From contig JARUHG010000001.1 in assembly GCA_031216755.1 (NCBI GenBank), positions 868,001 through 932,000 on the forward strand: a stretch of 64,000 nt of DNA, read 5' to 3'. The translations under genes and the position numbers were made by a program. Below, piece after piece: positions 18,076 through 26,412 of this stretch. The notes beneath the pieces were generated by a model that did no database searches, had not been told where the DNA came from, and saw only the letters and a list, made by a program, of their open reading frames with translations. Source of the stretch: Lysobacter arvi. GTDB lineage: Bacteria > Pseudomonadota > Gammaproteobacteria > Xanthomonadales > Xanthomonadaceae. Positions within the stretch are counted from its first letter, which is position 1. Every line of letters starts with the position of its first letter.

Positions 18076-19638
18076 TCAGGGTCGGCGCAGGCGGTCGTCG
18101 TGTTCGACGACGATGTTCTGGTCCTTCTGCGCGTGGACGAAGATCTCTTCCTGTCCGGCCTCGTCCTCGAAGCGCAGTTCGTTGTAGCCCTCCCCCTTGT
18201 GGGTCTGGGTTTTGAACGTGGTGCGGGTCTTGTGGCGCGGCAATTCGTACGGCGGACGATTGGCAGCATGGTAGGCACGGCCGGTGACGATGGGCTGGTC
18301 GGGGTCGCCTTCCAGGAAGCTCACGATTACCTCGTGGCCGATGCGCGGCACGGCCATGAAGCCGTACATGGCACCGGCCCAACCCTGCGCGACGCGGATC
18401 CAGCAGGTGCTGTTTTCCTTCTGTCCCCCTTCGCGATCCCACGGAAACCACACCTGCACGCGACCGTGTTGATCGGTGTGGATCTCCTCCCCTTCCGGCC
18501 CCACGACGTGGGCGATCTGCGGACCGTCCACGACCGGGCGCGGCGCCGGCTCGGGCTTCCAGTCGTAATGCGCCGGGACAACGGTGGCTTCGTAGGAGTA
18601 GCGGCTGCCTTGCTCCGCGCCCGCCGAATCGCCCTCCTGCGAGGTGGCCTGCTCGCCGACGTGGCGCATCGTGATCACGCGCCACGTCGCGTTGAGGTGC
18701 TCGGCCGGATGGCCGATCAGCGGGAACGCCAGGCCCGGGAACAGGCGCGCGTCGTCGCCTGCGATGCGGGCGTGCTCGGCGGCGTTGCGCAGGCCGGACA
18801 GCTTCGAACGCGTGAAGGGCTTGCCGGCTTCGTCACGCTTGTAGCGGCCGCCGTAATCGTAGTGTTCGTAGTCGCCGGTCGCTTTTTCATCGGCGAACGC
18901 CCGCGCCTCGTGCTGCAGGTCGTAACGGGGATTGTGGAACGTGTACTCGCGTTGCGTGATGCGCGTTGGCGCCAGCTGCCGACGATGCGCGAACCGCCAG
19001 AGGTGCGGCACGGGCGCGTCGCCGGAGGGTTGCGGCTGATACACGACGGCCTCGTGTTCCTCCAGTCGCGGCGCGCTGTCGATGCGGTCGCTGAGCACCA
19101 GCACGTCGCGCCCGTCGCGAGTGTCGTGCCAGTGGACAATGCCCTCCTCGGTGGCGAGGCGATGAAAGAACGTCGCGTCCGTCTCGCGGTACTGGACGCA
19201 GTACTCGCGCGGCTCATGATGCCTGGAGTAGTCGGCGCGGCCGCCGACCAGGCGGTGTTCCTTCAGCAACACGCCGAGGATCTCCGTCGCGTCGACGTGC
19301 TGGAAGATGCGGCTGTTGTGGCGCAGCCGCATCCGCGCCAAGGGCGATTCGACGGTGGCGCGGTAACGGGTGCGCTGGAAGCCGGTCTCGTCCTGCTCGA
19401 AGGCGGTCACGATGCCGATGACACTTCGCTCGACGAAACCCGCGCGTTCCATGGTGAATCGCGCCTCATGGTCCAACAATGAGTTTGGGTCGATGGCGTC
19501 GTCGAAGCTCGACAACTCCAGCTCCAGGCGGAACGGCTGGCTGACACCTTCGGAGAGTTCGAAGCGAACCACTTCGAACGCGCCACCTTCGCCACAGCGG
19601 AAAGAAAACCTTACGTCCGACTTCATGCGCCCATCCAT
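18076..19638 (-). CDS. vgrG: VgrG type VI secretion spike protein, C-terminally truncated
   Basis: 520 residues containing the gp27/gp44-like base and the gp5-like OB fold (VGPEGEEIHTDQHGRVQVWF, then WIRVAQGWAGAMYGFMAVPR and EVIVSFLEGDPDQPIVTGRA). It ends IVVEHDDRLRRP-stop, exactly where family members continue into the repeat-rich beta-helix spike tip, so that tip is missing. The stop lies at the point where, in another frame, the downstream effector's coding sequence begins, which suggests a deletion fused the two genes. The start is uncertain: the ATG at 19638 or at 19626, neither with a clear Shine-Dalgarno sequence. No other T6SS structural gene is present, so this is an orphan vgrG locus that would depend on a secretion machine encoded elsewhere. 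Confidence 0.82.
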   Translation of the reverse strand: MDGRMKSDVRFSFRCGEGGAFEVVRFELSEGVSQPFRLELELSSFDDAIDPNSLLDHEARFTMERAGFVERSVIGIVTAFEQDETGFQRTRYRATVESPLARMRLRHNSRIFQHVDATEILGVLLKEHRLVGGRADYSRHHEPREYCVQYRETDATFFHRLATEEGIVHWHDTRDGRDVLVLSDRIDSAPRLEEHEAVVYQPQPSGDAPVPHLWRFAHRRQLAPTRITQREYTFHNPRYDLQHEARAFADEKATGDYEHYDYGGRYKRDEAGKPFTRSKLSGLRNAAEHARIAGDDARLFPGLAFPLIGHPAEHLNATWRVITMRHVGEQATSQEGDSAGAEQGSRYSYEATVVPAHYDWKPEPAPRPVVDGPQIAHVVGPEGEEIHTDQHGRVQVWFPWDREGGQKENSTCWIRVAQGWAGAMYGFMAVPRIGHEVIVSFLEGDPDQPIVTGRAYHAANRPPYELPRHKTRTTFKTQTHKGEGYNELRFEDEAGQEEIFVHAQKDQNIVVEHDDRLRRP

Positions 19639-19904
19639 GAGTGAAAGCGGACGACCTATAAGCCATGCCACCAAGTGGGCCGCAATTCGAAGAAGTCGCG
19701 TGTTGCCGCACCGCACCATCCGCCGCACCGAGGGCGAGCGTCCGAGCCGCAGCAAGGCGGGCACGAAAGATGCCATTCCGCGGTACCGCACGGATTGGGC
19801 CAAGGGCCAATTGAGCCCACGGGCGATTGGCGTAGAAATCGGCGGTGGACGGGATCCGCCCGGACCCGCCGGAGCCCCTGGCCGGATCACACGAGGACCG
19901 ATCG

Positions 19905-20675
19905 ATGAACACGTCGTCGCTGTTGAAGTCGTTGTCGCTTGCCGCCGCCTTGGCCGCTGCGCTGGCGGCGTCGTCCGCCTCCGCCGCCGATGGCGACAAG
20001 AGCAAGATCAAGGGACTGATCACCTCCGTCCAGGGCAACACCATCGTGGTGAAGGACGCCAGCAACGTCGAGCAGACCATCACGCTGTCCCCTGCCACCA
20101 AGTACAAGCGCACCAAGGGCCTCACCGGCGTGGTGCACGAGAAGGCCGAACAGACCGCGCTCATGCCCGGGTTGCCGGTCACCGTCGATGCGGTCGCCTC
20201 GGGCAGCGGCTTCGATGCCACCGAGGTGTCGTTCAAGTCCGAGGACTTCCGCACGGCACAGCAGGTGCAGGCCGGCCTCGCGCCGACGACCGCGCGCATG
20301 AACGAGTTCGGCAAGTACGAAGCGCTGGCGACGGCCGAAGTGCTGTTCGACTCGGGCAGCGCGACGATCAACGCGGCCGGCAAGTCCAGCCTGGACGAGT
20401 TCGCCGCGAAGGCGAAGGAGACCCAGGACTATCAGGTCGTGCTGCAGGGCTTCACCGATTCGACCGGCAACGCGGAGGCCAACCAGCGCCTGAGCATGCG
20501 CCGCGCGAACGCGGTGGCCAGCTACCTGCAACAGCAGGCCGGACTCCAGCCCGGCCGCGTGCGCGCGGGCGACGGCATGGGCGTGGCGGCCGATGCCGGC
20601 AGCGGCAGCAATGCCGGCGCGCGCAAGGTCGTGGTGAAGCTGATCGTCGACAAGGGCGTGCAGGCCGGCAAGTAA
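19905..20675 (+). CDS. OmpA-family outer membrane/periplasmic protein
   Basis: A 256-residue protein with a signal peptide (residues 1-27, ending SSASAA). A beta-rich N-terminal domain (residues 30-130, INTSV-like folds around GLITSVQGNTIVVKDASN) is followed by a C-terminal OmpA-like peptidoglycan-binding domain (residues about 145-250) with EVLFDSGSATINAAGKSSLD and GFTDSTGNAEANQRLSMRRA. It therefore probably ties the outer membrane or a periplasmic complex to the cell wall. The ATG at 19905 follows AGGACC and begins the signal; upstream in-frame codons lack any export feature. It is transcribed divergently from vgrG, 266 nt away, and precedes a set of exported DUF proteins. Confidence 0.85.
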   Translation: MNTSSLLKSLSLAAALAAALAASSASAADGDKSKIKGLITSVQGNTIVVKDASNVEQTITLSPATKYKRTKGLTGVVHEKAEQTALMPGLPVTVDAVASGSGFDATEVSFKSEDFRTAQQVQAGLAPTTARMNEFGKYEALATAEVLFDSGSATINAAGKSSLDEFAAKAKETQDYQVVLQGFTDSTGNAEANQRLSMRRANAVASYLQQQAGLQPGRVRAGDGMGVAADAGSGSNAGARKVVVKLIVDKGVQAGK

Positions 20676-20685
20676 CGCAGCGACG

Positions 20686-20714
20686 CGACGGCAGGGTTCC
20701 CTCCCCCGCCGTCG
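20686..20714 (+). terminator. GC-rich hairpin between ompA-like and DUF3300 genes
   Basis: The 7-bp stem CGACGGC (20686-20692) pairs with GCCGTCG (20708-20714); the loop contains AGGGTTCCCT, which can pair further. There is no T-run after it, so it is a weak candidate for an intrinsic terminator and may only be an attenuating or mRNA-stabilising hairpin. Confidence 0.3.
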
Positions 20715-20733
20715 TCGCGCGAGTGGAGGTTCC

Positions 20734-22122
20734 ATGCGCATCCCGATCCTCGCGGCGGCAACGGCCGCCCTGCTCTCGACCCTGGCCTGCGACCTGCCGG
20801 CCGCGCCCTTGCAGGCGCCCTCGTCGTCCGCATCGGCGAACACGGCGTCGTCCGGCACGTTCACGCGCGAAGAACTCGACCAGATGATGGCGCCCATCGC
20901 GCTCTATCCGGATGCGCTGCTCGCGCAGATCCTGATGGCCTCGACGTACCCCGGCGACGTGAGCGACGCGGTCGCGTGGTCCAAGGCGCACCAGGAGGCC
21001 AAGGGCGAGGACGCCGTGAAGCAGGTCGCCAACGAACCCTGGGACCCGAGCGTGCAATCGCTGGTGGCCTTCCCGCAGCTGCTGGCGGTGCTGGGCCAGG
21101 ATCCCAAATGGGTGCAGCGCATGGGCGATGCGTTCCTCGCGCAGCCCGATGCGGTGATGGAGTCGGTGCAACGCCTGCGCCGGCAGGCCGACGCGGCCGG
21201 CAACCTCCAGTCGAACGAACAACAGAAGGTCACCAGACAGGCCGCACCCGCGGGCACCGCCACCGTCGCGCCCGCATCGAGCCCGCAGACCATCGTCATC
21301 GAATCCGCGCAGCCGGACGTCGTCTACGTGCCCAGCTACAACCCGAGCGTGGTCTACGGCACGTGGATGTATCCGTCGTATCCCCCGTACTACTACCCGC
21401 CGCCGGCGTATTACTACCCCGGTGGCGCGCTGCTCAGCTTCGGCATCGGCGTGGCCGTGGGCGGCGCGTTGTGGGGCGATCTCGACTGGGGCCACGGCGA
21501 CATCGACATCGACGTGAACCGTTACAACGAGTTCAATCGCAACACCAACCGCAACGTCAACCGCGACCAGATCAGCCGCGACGGCAAATGGCAGCACAAC
21601 GCGGCCAACCGCGACGGCGTGCCGTATCGCGACAACGCCAGCCGCGAGCAGTTCGGGCGCCAGCTCGATGGCGCCGGGCAGCGCGATGCGGCGCGAGGAC
21701 GCGACCCGTCCCGCGACGCCGCGCGTACGGCCGACCGCGATCGCGCGCGCCAGACGATGCAGCAGCGCGGCTTCGAGGCGCCGGCGGCGAGCAATCGCGA
21801 AGCGCAGCAACGGGCGGGACAGGCATCGCGCGATTTCGACCGCTCCGGCGCCGCGGGTGCGAACCGGGACGACTTCGCGCGCAGCGGCCAGGGGAACGCG
21901 CAGGCACGCCAGAGTGCACGCGACAGTGCCGGCATGAATCGGCCCGGCAACAGCAGCGCGTTCCAGGGCGCGAGCAATCCGGCGATGTCGCGCAGCGATG
22001 CAGGACGCGGCCAGCGCAGCATGCAGCACTCGCAGCGCCCCGCCGCCTCGCGCAGCGCCGGGCACCAGATGAGCCGCCCTTCGCGCCCGCCGATGCGCGG
22101 CGGCGGCGGACGTCGTCGTTGA
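20734..22122 (+). CDS. DUF3300 domain exported protein
   Basis: 462 residues. The N-terminal signal has a possible lipobox (LLSTLAC, cysteine near residue 19). Residues about 45-240 form the DUF3300 domain: MMAPIALYPDALLAQILMAS, then PEWD-like NEPWDPSVQSLVAFPQ and the aromatic stretch VVYVPSYNPSVVYGTW. A Gly-rich hydrophobic segment (FGIGVAVGGALWGD) follows. The last 200 residues are low complexity, rich in Arg, Asn, Gln, Asp and Ala, and probably disordered. The family is common in Xanthomonadaceae and usually sits beside DUF2950 proteins, as here (13 nt upstream of one). Biochemical role unknown; envelope location is likely. Confidence 0.85.
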   Translation: MRIPILAAATAALLSTLACDLPAAPLQAPSSSASANTASSGTFTREELDQMMAPIALYPDALLAQILMASTYPGDVSDAVAWSKAHQEAKGEDAVKQVANEPWDPSVQSLVAFPQLLAVLGQDPKWVQRMGDAFLAQPDAVMESVQRLRRQADAAGNLQSNEQQKVTRQAAPAGTATVAPASSPQTIVIESAQPDVVYVPSYNPSVVYGTWMYPSYPPYYYPPPAYYYPGGALLSFGIGVAVGGALWGDLDWGHGDIDIDVNRYNEFNRNTNRNVNRDQISRDGKWQHNAANRDGVPYRDNASREQFGRQLDGAGQRDAARGRDPSRDAARTADRDRARQTMQQRGFEAPAASNREAQQRAGQASRDFDRSGAAGANRDDFARSGQGNAQARQSARDSAGMNRPGNSSAFQGASNPAMSRSDAGRGQRSMQHSQRPAASRSAGHQMSRPSRPPMRGGGGRRR

Positions 22123-22135
22123 GCAGGAGATCCCC

Positions 22136-23035
22136 ATGAGCGCCTCCGTCCGCTGGCTCCCGCTCGCCTTCGCCGTCGCGCTGGCGCTGCCGGCGAGTGC
22201 ACAGGAAGCCTTCCCCACGCCCGATGCCGCCGCCGAGGCGCTCGTCGCCGCGCTGGGCACGAAAACCGCCGACGAAACGCGCCTCACCGCGATCCTCGGC
22301 CCCGCCTGGGAGCAGGTCGTCCCGCGCGGAAGCGTGGAGCGCGAGGACGTCGACGCCTTCATCGCGCGCTATCGCGAAAAGCATGCGTTCGTGCAGAAGG
22401 ACGCGACGCACCGGATGCTCGCCGTCGGCAAGGACGCGTGGACGCTGCCGGTGCCGCTGGTGAAAGGCAGCGGCGGCTGGGCGTTCGACGTGAAGGCCGG
22501 GGAGCCGGAAATCCGCGCGCGGCGCATCGGCCGCAACGAACGCGAGGCCGAGCAGGCGGTGCTCGCCTACCACGATGCGCAGATCGACTACGCCTCGGTC
22601 GATCGCAACCGGAACGGGGTGCTGGAATACGCGCAGAAGTTCGTCAGCACTGACGGCCAGCACGACGGCCTGTACTGGGCGGGCGACGACGGCGACGAAA
22701 GCCCGCTCGGACCGCTGTTCGGCGACGACACGCCCGATGGCGAATGGCACGGCTACCACTACCGCATCCTCACCGCGCAGGGGCCGTCGGCGCCGGGCGG
22801 TGCGTACGACTACAAGCTCGGCGACGCGATGAGCCGCGGCTTCGCGCTGGTCGCGTGGCCCGCGCGTTACGGCGACAGCGGCGTGATGAGTTTCATGATC
22901 AGCCACGAGGGCGACGTGTTCGAGAAGGACCTCGGCCCGGACGGCGATCGGATCGCACGCGCGATGACGGCCTTCGACCCCGACAGCAGTTGGGTCGAGG
23001 TGAAGGACGCCAGGTCCGCCACGAACGCCGAATGA
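22136..23035 (+). CDS. DUF2950 family exported protein
   Basis: 299 residues with a signal peptide (residues 1-22, ending ALPASAQ). The DUF2950 domain covers most of the mature protein, including the conserved-looking QAVLAYHDAQIDYASVDRN near residue 140 and GYHYRILTAQGPSAPGGAYD near residue 205. The final part contains YGDSGVMSFMISHEGDVFEK. The start is supported by AGGAG six bases before the ATG. The gene follows the DUF3300 gene by 13 nt and precedes the DUF2092 gene by 16 nt, so the three are probably co-transcribed. Function unknown; the constant association with DUF3300 suggests a shared envelope process. Confidence 0.85.
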   Translation: MSASVRWLPLAFAVALALPASAQEAFPTPDAAAEALVAALGTKTADETRLTAILGPAWEQVVPRGSVEREDVDAFIARYREKHAFVQKDATHRMLAVGKDAWTLPVPLVKGSGGWAFDVKAGEPEIRARRIGRNEREAEQAVLAYHDAQIDYASVDRNRNGVLEYAQKFVSTDGQHDGLYWAGDDGDESPLGPLFGDDTPDGEWHGYHYRILTAQGPSAPGGAYDYKLGDAMSRGFALVAWPARYGDSGVMSFMISHEGDVFEKDLGPDGDRIARAMTAFDPDSSWVEVKDARSATNAE

Positions 23036-23051
23036 CCCCATGGAGAACGCG

Positions 23052-23798
23052 ATGAAAACGCCCGCCCTCGCGCTCGCCGCAGCGCTCATCGCGCTGATCG
23101 CGCTGTCGCCCGCCCGCGCGCAGCAGGCCGCCGCGGTCGATCCGAAGGCGATCAAGGCGCTGTCGCAGATCGGCGAGAAGCTGCGCAGCCTCAAGGAGTA
23201 CACGGTGTCGGCCGACGTGAAGACGCGTGCGCCGCTGGCATCGGGCGAGTACCGCGACTTCAGCGGCACGGCGACGTACCGGGTACGCGCGCCCGATCGC
23301 CTGCACGCGACGACGCGCGGCATCGGCCTCGATCGCGAGATCGTGTTCGACGGCCGCACCATCACCGTGTTCTCGCCGACGAACAAGCAGTACGCGCGCA
23401 TCGACGCGCCCGGCACGCTGTCGACGCTGGTGTCGACGGTCGAGGCGCGCACCGGTTATCGCATGGTGCTGGCGCAGTTGTTCGCGTGGGAGGACCAGGC
23501 GCGCATGCTTCAGGAAGCCGAGCGCGCGAGCTACTCCGGCGAAGCGCTGGTCGGAGGCCGCCGCTGCGCGCACTACTCGTACAAGAAGGCGGGCATCGCA
23601 TGGGAGGTCTTCGCCGACGCGCAGCACCTGCCGTGCAAGCTCGCCTTCGTCGACACGCGCGACAAGGGCCTGCCCGGTTACACCGCGGAACTGACCTGGG
23701 TCGAACGCGCGACGCTGCCGGATTCGACCTTCGTCTTCACGCCGCCCGCCGGCGCGAGCGAAGTCGGCTGGGACGCGTTCCGCGCGCAGGGGCCGTAG
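23052..23798 (+). CDS. DUF2092 family exported protein
   Basis: 248 residues with a signal peptide (residues 1-23, ending SPARAQQ). The rest matches the DUF2092 pattern, a LolA/LolB-like half-barrel: LRSLKEYTVSADVKTRAP near residue 45, then REIVFDGRTITVFSPTNKQY near 95 and YTAELTWVERATLPDSTFVF near 215. The similarity to lipoprotein-carrier folds suggests hydrophobic-ligand binding in the periplasm, but this is inference. The ATG at 23052 follows GGAGAA; an in-frame ATG at 23040 is less likely. In related genomes a retropepsin-like protein often follows; here only a fragment of one follows. Confidence 0.8.
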   Translation: MKTPALALAAALIALIALSPARAQQAAAVDPKAIKALSQIGEKLRSLKEYTVSADVKTRAPLASGEYRDFSGTATYRVRAPDRLHATTRGIGLDREIVFDGRTITVFSPTNKQYARIDAPGTLSTLVSTVEARTGYRMVLAQLFAWEDQARMLQEAERASYSGEALVGGRRCAHYSYKKAGIAWEVFADAQHLPCKLAFVDTRDKGLPGYTAELTWVERATLPDSTFVFTPPAGASEVGWDAFRAQGP

Positions 23799-23810
23799 CG
23801 CGGTTGCTTC

Positions 23811-24191
23811 ATGGCCCCGGTTGGATTCCCCCCTCCACGCCGGGAATACACGGCGCCGGCGCCCGGCGGACCGCGTTCGTCCCTGTCCTCGCGTTTCGCC
23901 GCGCGCCATCCGCATTTCGCCGACGGGCTGCCGCAGCAGGACGAGCGCATGGCCGGCGCCGGCGGGGCCACCACGCGCCGCGTCGCGCGCCTCGCGAATG
24001 CCTCGCTCGAACTCGCCGGCAAGCGCGCCACGCTGCCCGGGCTGACCATCGTCACCCGGGATGGCGAGGACGTGCAGGCGCAGAACTTCGGCCTGCTGGG
24101 CGGCGACGTGCTCGATCAGTTCGACGACTGGACGCTCGACTTCGACGCGATGACGTTCGAACTCGGCGCGCCCGTAACCGCGAAGGACTGA
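23811..24191 (+). pseudogene. C-terminal fragment of a retropepsin-like aspartic protease
   Basis: The last 75 or so residues read as the C-terminal half of a retroviral-type aspartic protease: LANASLELAGKRATLPGL, then NFGLLGGDVLDQFDDWTLDF, the family's (I/L)LGxDxLxxxxxxxD segment. The catalytic D(T/S)G half is absent, and the frame upstream of residue 45 is arginine- and proline-rich without family features. It starts 12 nt after the DUF2092 gene, so the 5' half was probably lost by deletion. A short protein could be made, but without the catalytic aspartate it cannot be a protease. Confidence 0.6.
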
Positions 24192-24350
24192 GCCGCGCGT
24201 CCACGCTCGCGTCCGCTGCAGAAACTGCAACCGCGCGAAACATCTGCGACCGCGACCGTGGCGCGCGCTTCCGGCGTGCGGTGGAGATTGCCGCGCGCCA
24301 TGGCATCGAACTTGCGTTCGTCTCCTGCGTACGCCAAGGAGACGACCGTA

Positions 24351-25514
24351 ATGAGCCTGGACCTGTCGGATATTCGCGGATGCCCCATCGAACGCCAGCG
24401 CTTCACCTGGCGCGAACTGGCGGGCAAGCCGATCAGCAAGCTGGACGATGATGCGTTCACCCGCGTGCGCATCATCCTGATGAACGGGCTGGAGCTGGAA
24501 GCGCTTCGCTTCCAGCACGCCGCCGCCCGCATGAACGCGGACCTGCGCCTGCCGCTGGCGAAGATCCGCCGCGTCGAGCATCACCAGGCCACGGCCATCA
24601 ACTGGCTGCTGGGCGCGGACCATTCGCCGCTGGAAACCACCATCGCCTACGAGCAGGTCGCCATCGAGGTGACCGCGGCCGTCGCGCAGCGCGAACCCGA
24701 TCCGTACCTCGCGCAGACCTACCGCTACGGCCTGCTGGAGGATTTCGACCACATGTATCGCTATTCGGCGATGCTCGACCGGTTGGAAGGCAAGGACGCC
24801 AACAACATCCTGCAGTGCTACACCGACATCCTGCCGGGCCGGCCGACGGTCATCGAGCACCGCGATCCGGAAGACGACCTGCGCACGCCGTTCGATGCCA
24901 AGACCGCCGATCCGCTGTCGAAGCTGCATGCGCTGACGATCATGGCCGCCGAGCAGCAGACGCATAATTACTACATGAACATCGGGCCGCTGTTCAGCGA
25001 CCCGCTCGCGCGCCTGCTGTACGCGGAAATCGCGTCGATCGAGGAACAGCACGTCACGCAGTACGAATCCATCATCGATCCGAACCAGACCTGGCTCGAG
25101 CAGTGGCTCATGCACGAGCTGATGGAGGTCTACAACTACCACGGTTGCGCGCAGCAGGAGACGAACCCGCGCATCAAGGCGATCTGGGAGCGCTTCCTCG
25201 ATTACGAGCTGGGGCAATTGCAGTTCGTGTCCGGGCTGTTCAAGGACATCGCGCGACGCGATCCGGCCGAATTGATTCCGGCGAAGCTGCCCGATCCCAT
25301 TCCCTTCGAAAGCCAGCGCGATTTCGTGCGCGAAACGCTGCTGGCCGAGGTCGACCTGCGTTCGCGCGGGCCGGACTACGTGCCGAAGGAGGAAGAGAGC
25401 GAGGCCAGCCAGCGCTATCGCGCGCACCTGAACTCGGAGGGCTCGCCGACCGAAGCGGTGGCGGAGAACTACCGATTCCATCCCGGCACCGAACTCAACC
25501 GCCGCATCGCCTAG
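24351..25514 (+). CDS. Ferritin-like superfamily protein, two helical-bundle repeats
   Basis: 387 residues, no signal peptide. Helical, with candidate diiron ligands in two sets: ELEALRFQHAAARM, then RRVEHHQATAINW and LLEDFDHMYRY in the first half, and MAAEQQTHNYYMN, ASIEEQHVTQYES and LMHELMEVYNYHGC in the second. The paired ExxH patterns suggest two ferritin-like four-helix bundles. Such proteins store iron or carry out oxygen-dependent chemistry; the exact family is not clear to me. The ATG at 24351 is preceded by AAGGAG; the longer in-frame start at 24258 lacks support. A second ferritin-like gene follows after 9 nt. Confidence 0.7.
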   Translation: MSLDLSDIRGCPIERQRFTWRELAGKPISKLDDDAFTRVRIILMNGLELEALRFQHAAARMNADLRLPLAKIRRVEHHQATAINWLLGADHSPLETTIAYEQVAIEVTAAVAQREPDPYLAQTYRYGLLEDFDHMYRYSAMLDRLEGKDANNILQCYTDILPGRPTVIEHRDPEDDLRTPFDAKTADPLSKLHALTIMAAEQQTHNYYMNIGPLFSDPLARLLYAEIASIEEQHVTQYESIIDPNQTWLEQWLMHELMEVYNYHGCAQQETNPRIKAIWERFLDYELGQLQFVSGLFKDIARRDPAELIPAKLPDPIPFESQRDFVRETLLAEVDLRSRGPDYVPKEEESEASQRYRAHLNSEGSPTEAVAENYRFHPGTELNRRIA

Positions 25515-25523
25515 GAGGCTGTC

Positions 25524-26282
25524 ATGCAGGACCGGATCAAACTCGGCGCGAACCGCACCGGCATCGCGAGTTCGCCCATGCATTCCGAAGCGATGCTCGA
25601 TGGGCTCAGCCTCCAGGACGGCAGCCCGCAGCCGGCGATCGGCGCGGCGGAACTGCGCGCGTCCTATCGCGTGGACGCCGAACCCGTCGGCTCCATGCCG
25701 CCACCGAACACGCTGCGCGGCGTGGTGGGCGCGGTCGGCGAATCGCTCAAGGGCAAACGCATGCACATCCTGCTCGACAAGCTCGGCGAGCGCGCCGCGT
25801 ACGAGCGTTCGGGCGCGCGGTTGTACGACGCGTTCCTGCAACGCCTGTCGGCCGGCGTCGATGCCGCGCTGCCGGGCGACATGAGCCTGGAGCTGGTGCA
25901 GACCATCCGCAACGACGAAGTCGCGCACTTCACGCTGCTGGTGGAGGCCATCGAGAAACTCGGCGGCGATCCCACCGTGCAGACGCCGTGCGCCGACATG
26001 ACCGCGGTCACCGGCATGGGACTGATCCAGGCGATGAACGAGCCGCGCGCCACGCTCGCGCAAGGATTGCAGGTGCTGATGGCGGCGGAACTGATCGACG
26101 TGGCTTCGTGGGAGCTGCTCATCGCGCTGGCGACGCAGCTCGACCAGGCCGAGCTTGCCGATCGTTTCACCGCGGCGCTCAATGCCGAGAACGTGCATCT
26201 GGAACGCGTGCGCGGCTGGCTCCAGGGCGCATTGCAGAATGATGTCGCCCTGCTCGCGCCGAGTGACGGTGACGGCGAGTGA
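25524..26282 (+). CDS. Ferritin-like domain protein
   Basis: 252 residues, cytoplasmic by appearance. After a flexible 60-residue N-terminus come helices with ligand-like motifs: GERAAYERSGARLYDAFL near residue 95, IRNDEVAHFTLLVEAIEKL near 130, MAAELIDVASWELLIALA near 195 and LNAENVHLERVRGWL near 230. The spacing E...ExxH...E...ExxH is typical of ferritin-like diiron proteins. It is preceded by AGGAGGC and lies 9 nt downstream of another ferritin-like gene, so the two are probably co-expressed and may form a hetero-complex, perhaps in stress or iron handling. The role is inferred. Confidence 0.7.
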   Translation: MQDRIKLGANRTGIASSPMHSEAMLDGLSLQDGSPQPAIGAAELRASYRVDAEPVGSMPPPNTLRGVVGAVGESLKGKRMHILLDKLGERAAYERSGARLYDAFLQRLSAGVDAALPGDMSLELVQTIRNDEVAHFTLLVEAIEKLGGDPTVQTPCADMTAVTGMGLIQAMNEPRATLAQGLQVLMAAELIDVASWELLIALATQLDQAELADRFTAALNAENVHLERVRGWLQGALQNDVALLAPSDGDGE

Positions 26283-26412
26283 TCTGACGGATTCCGGGCA
26301 CGCGGCGCATCCGTCGCGTGCCTGCCGGCGCGGGCTCGTTCAGGCATTGGACGCCGCGTTCACGCGACGCGGCGCAGCGTCGTCATCAGTTCCCTTGAAG
26401 CGGCAGCGAGCC

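Noticed and set aside
18076-18685. Effector at 16328 starting at 18685
   Set aside because: The N-terminal 200 residues of that frame are out-of-frame vgrG sequence; effector-like residues start only near 18085.
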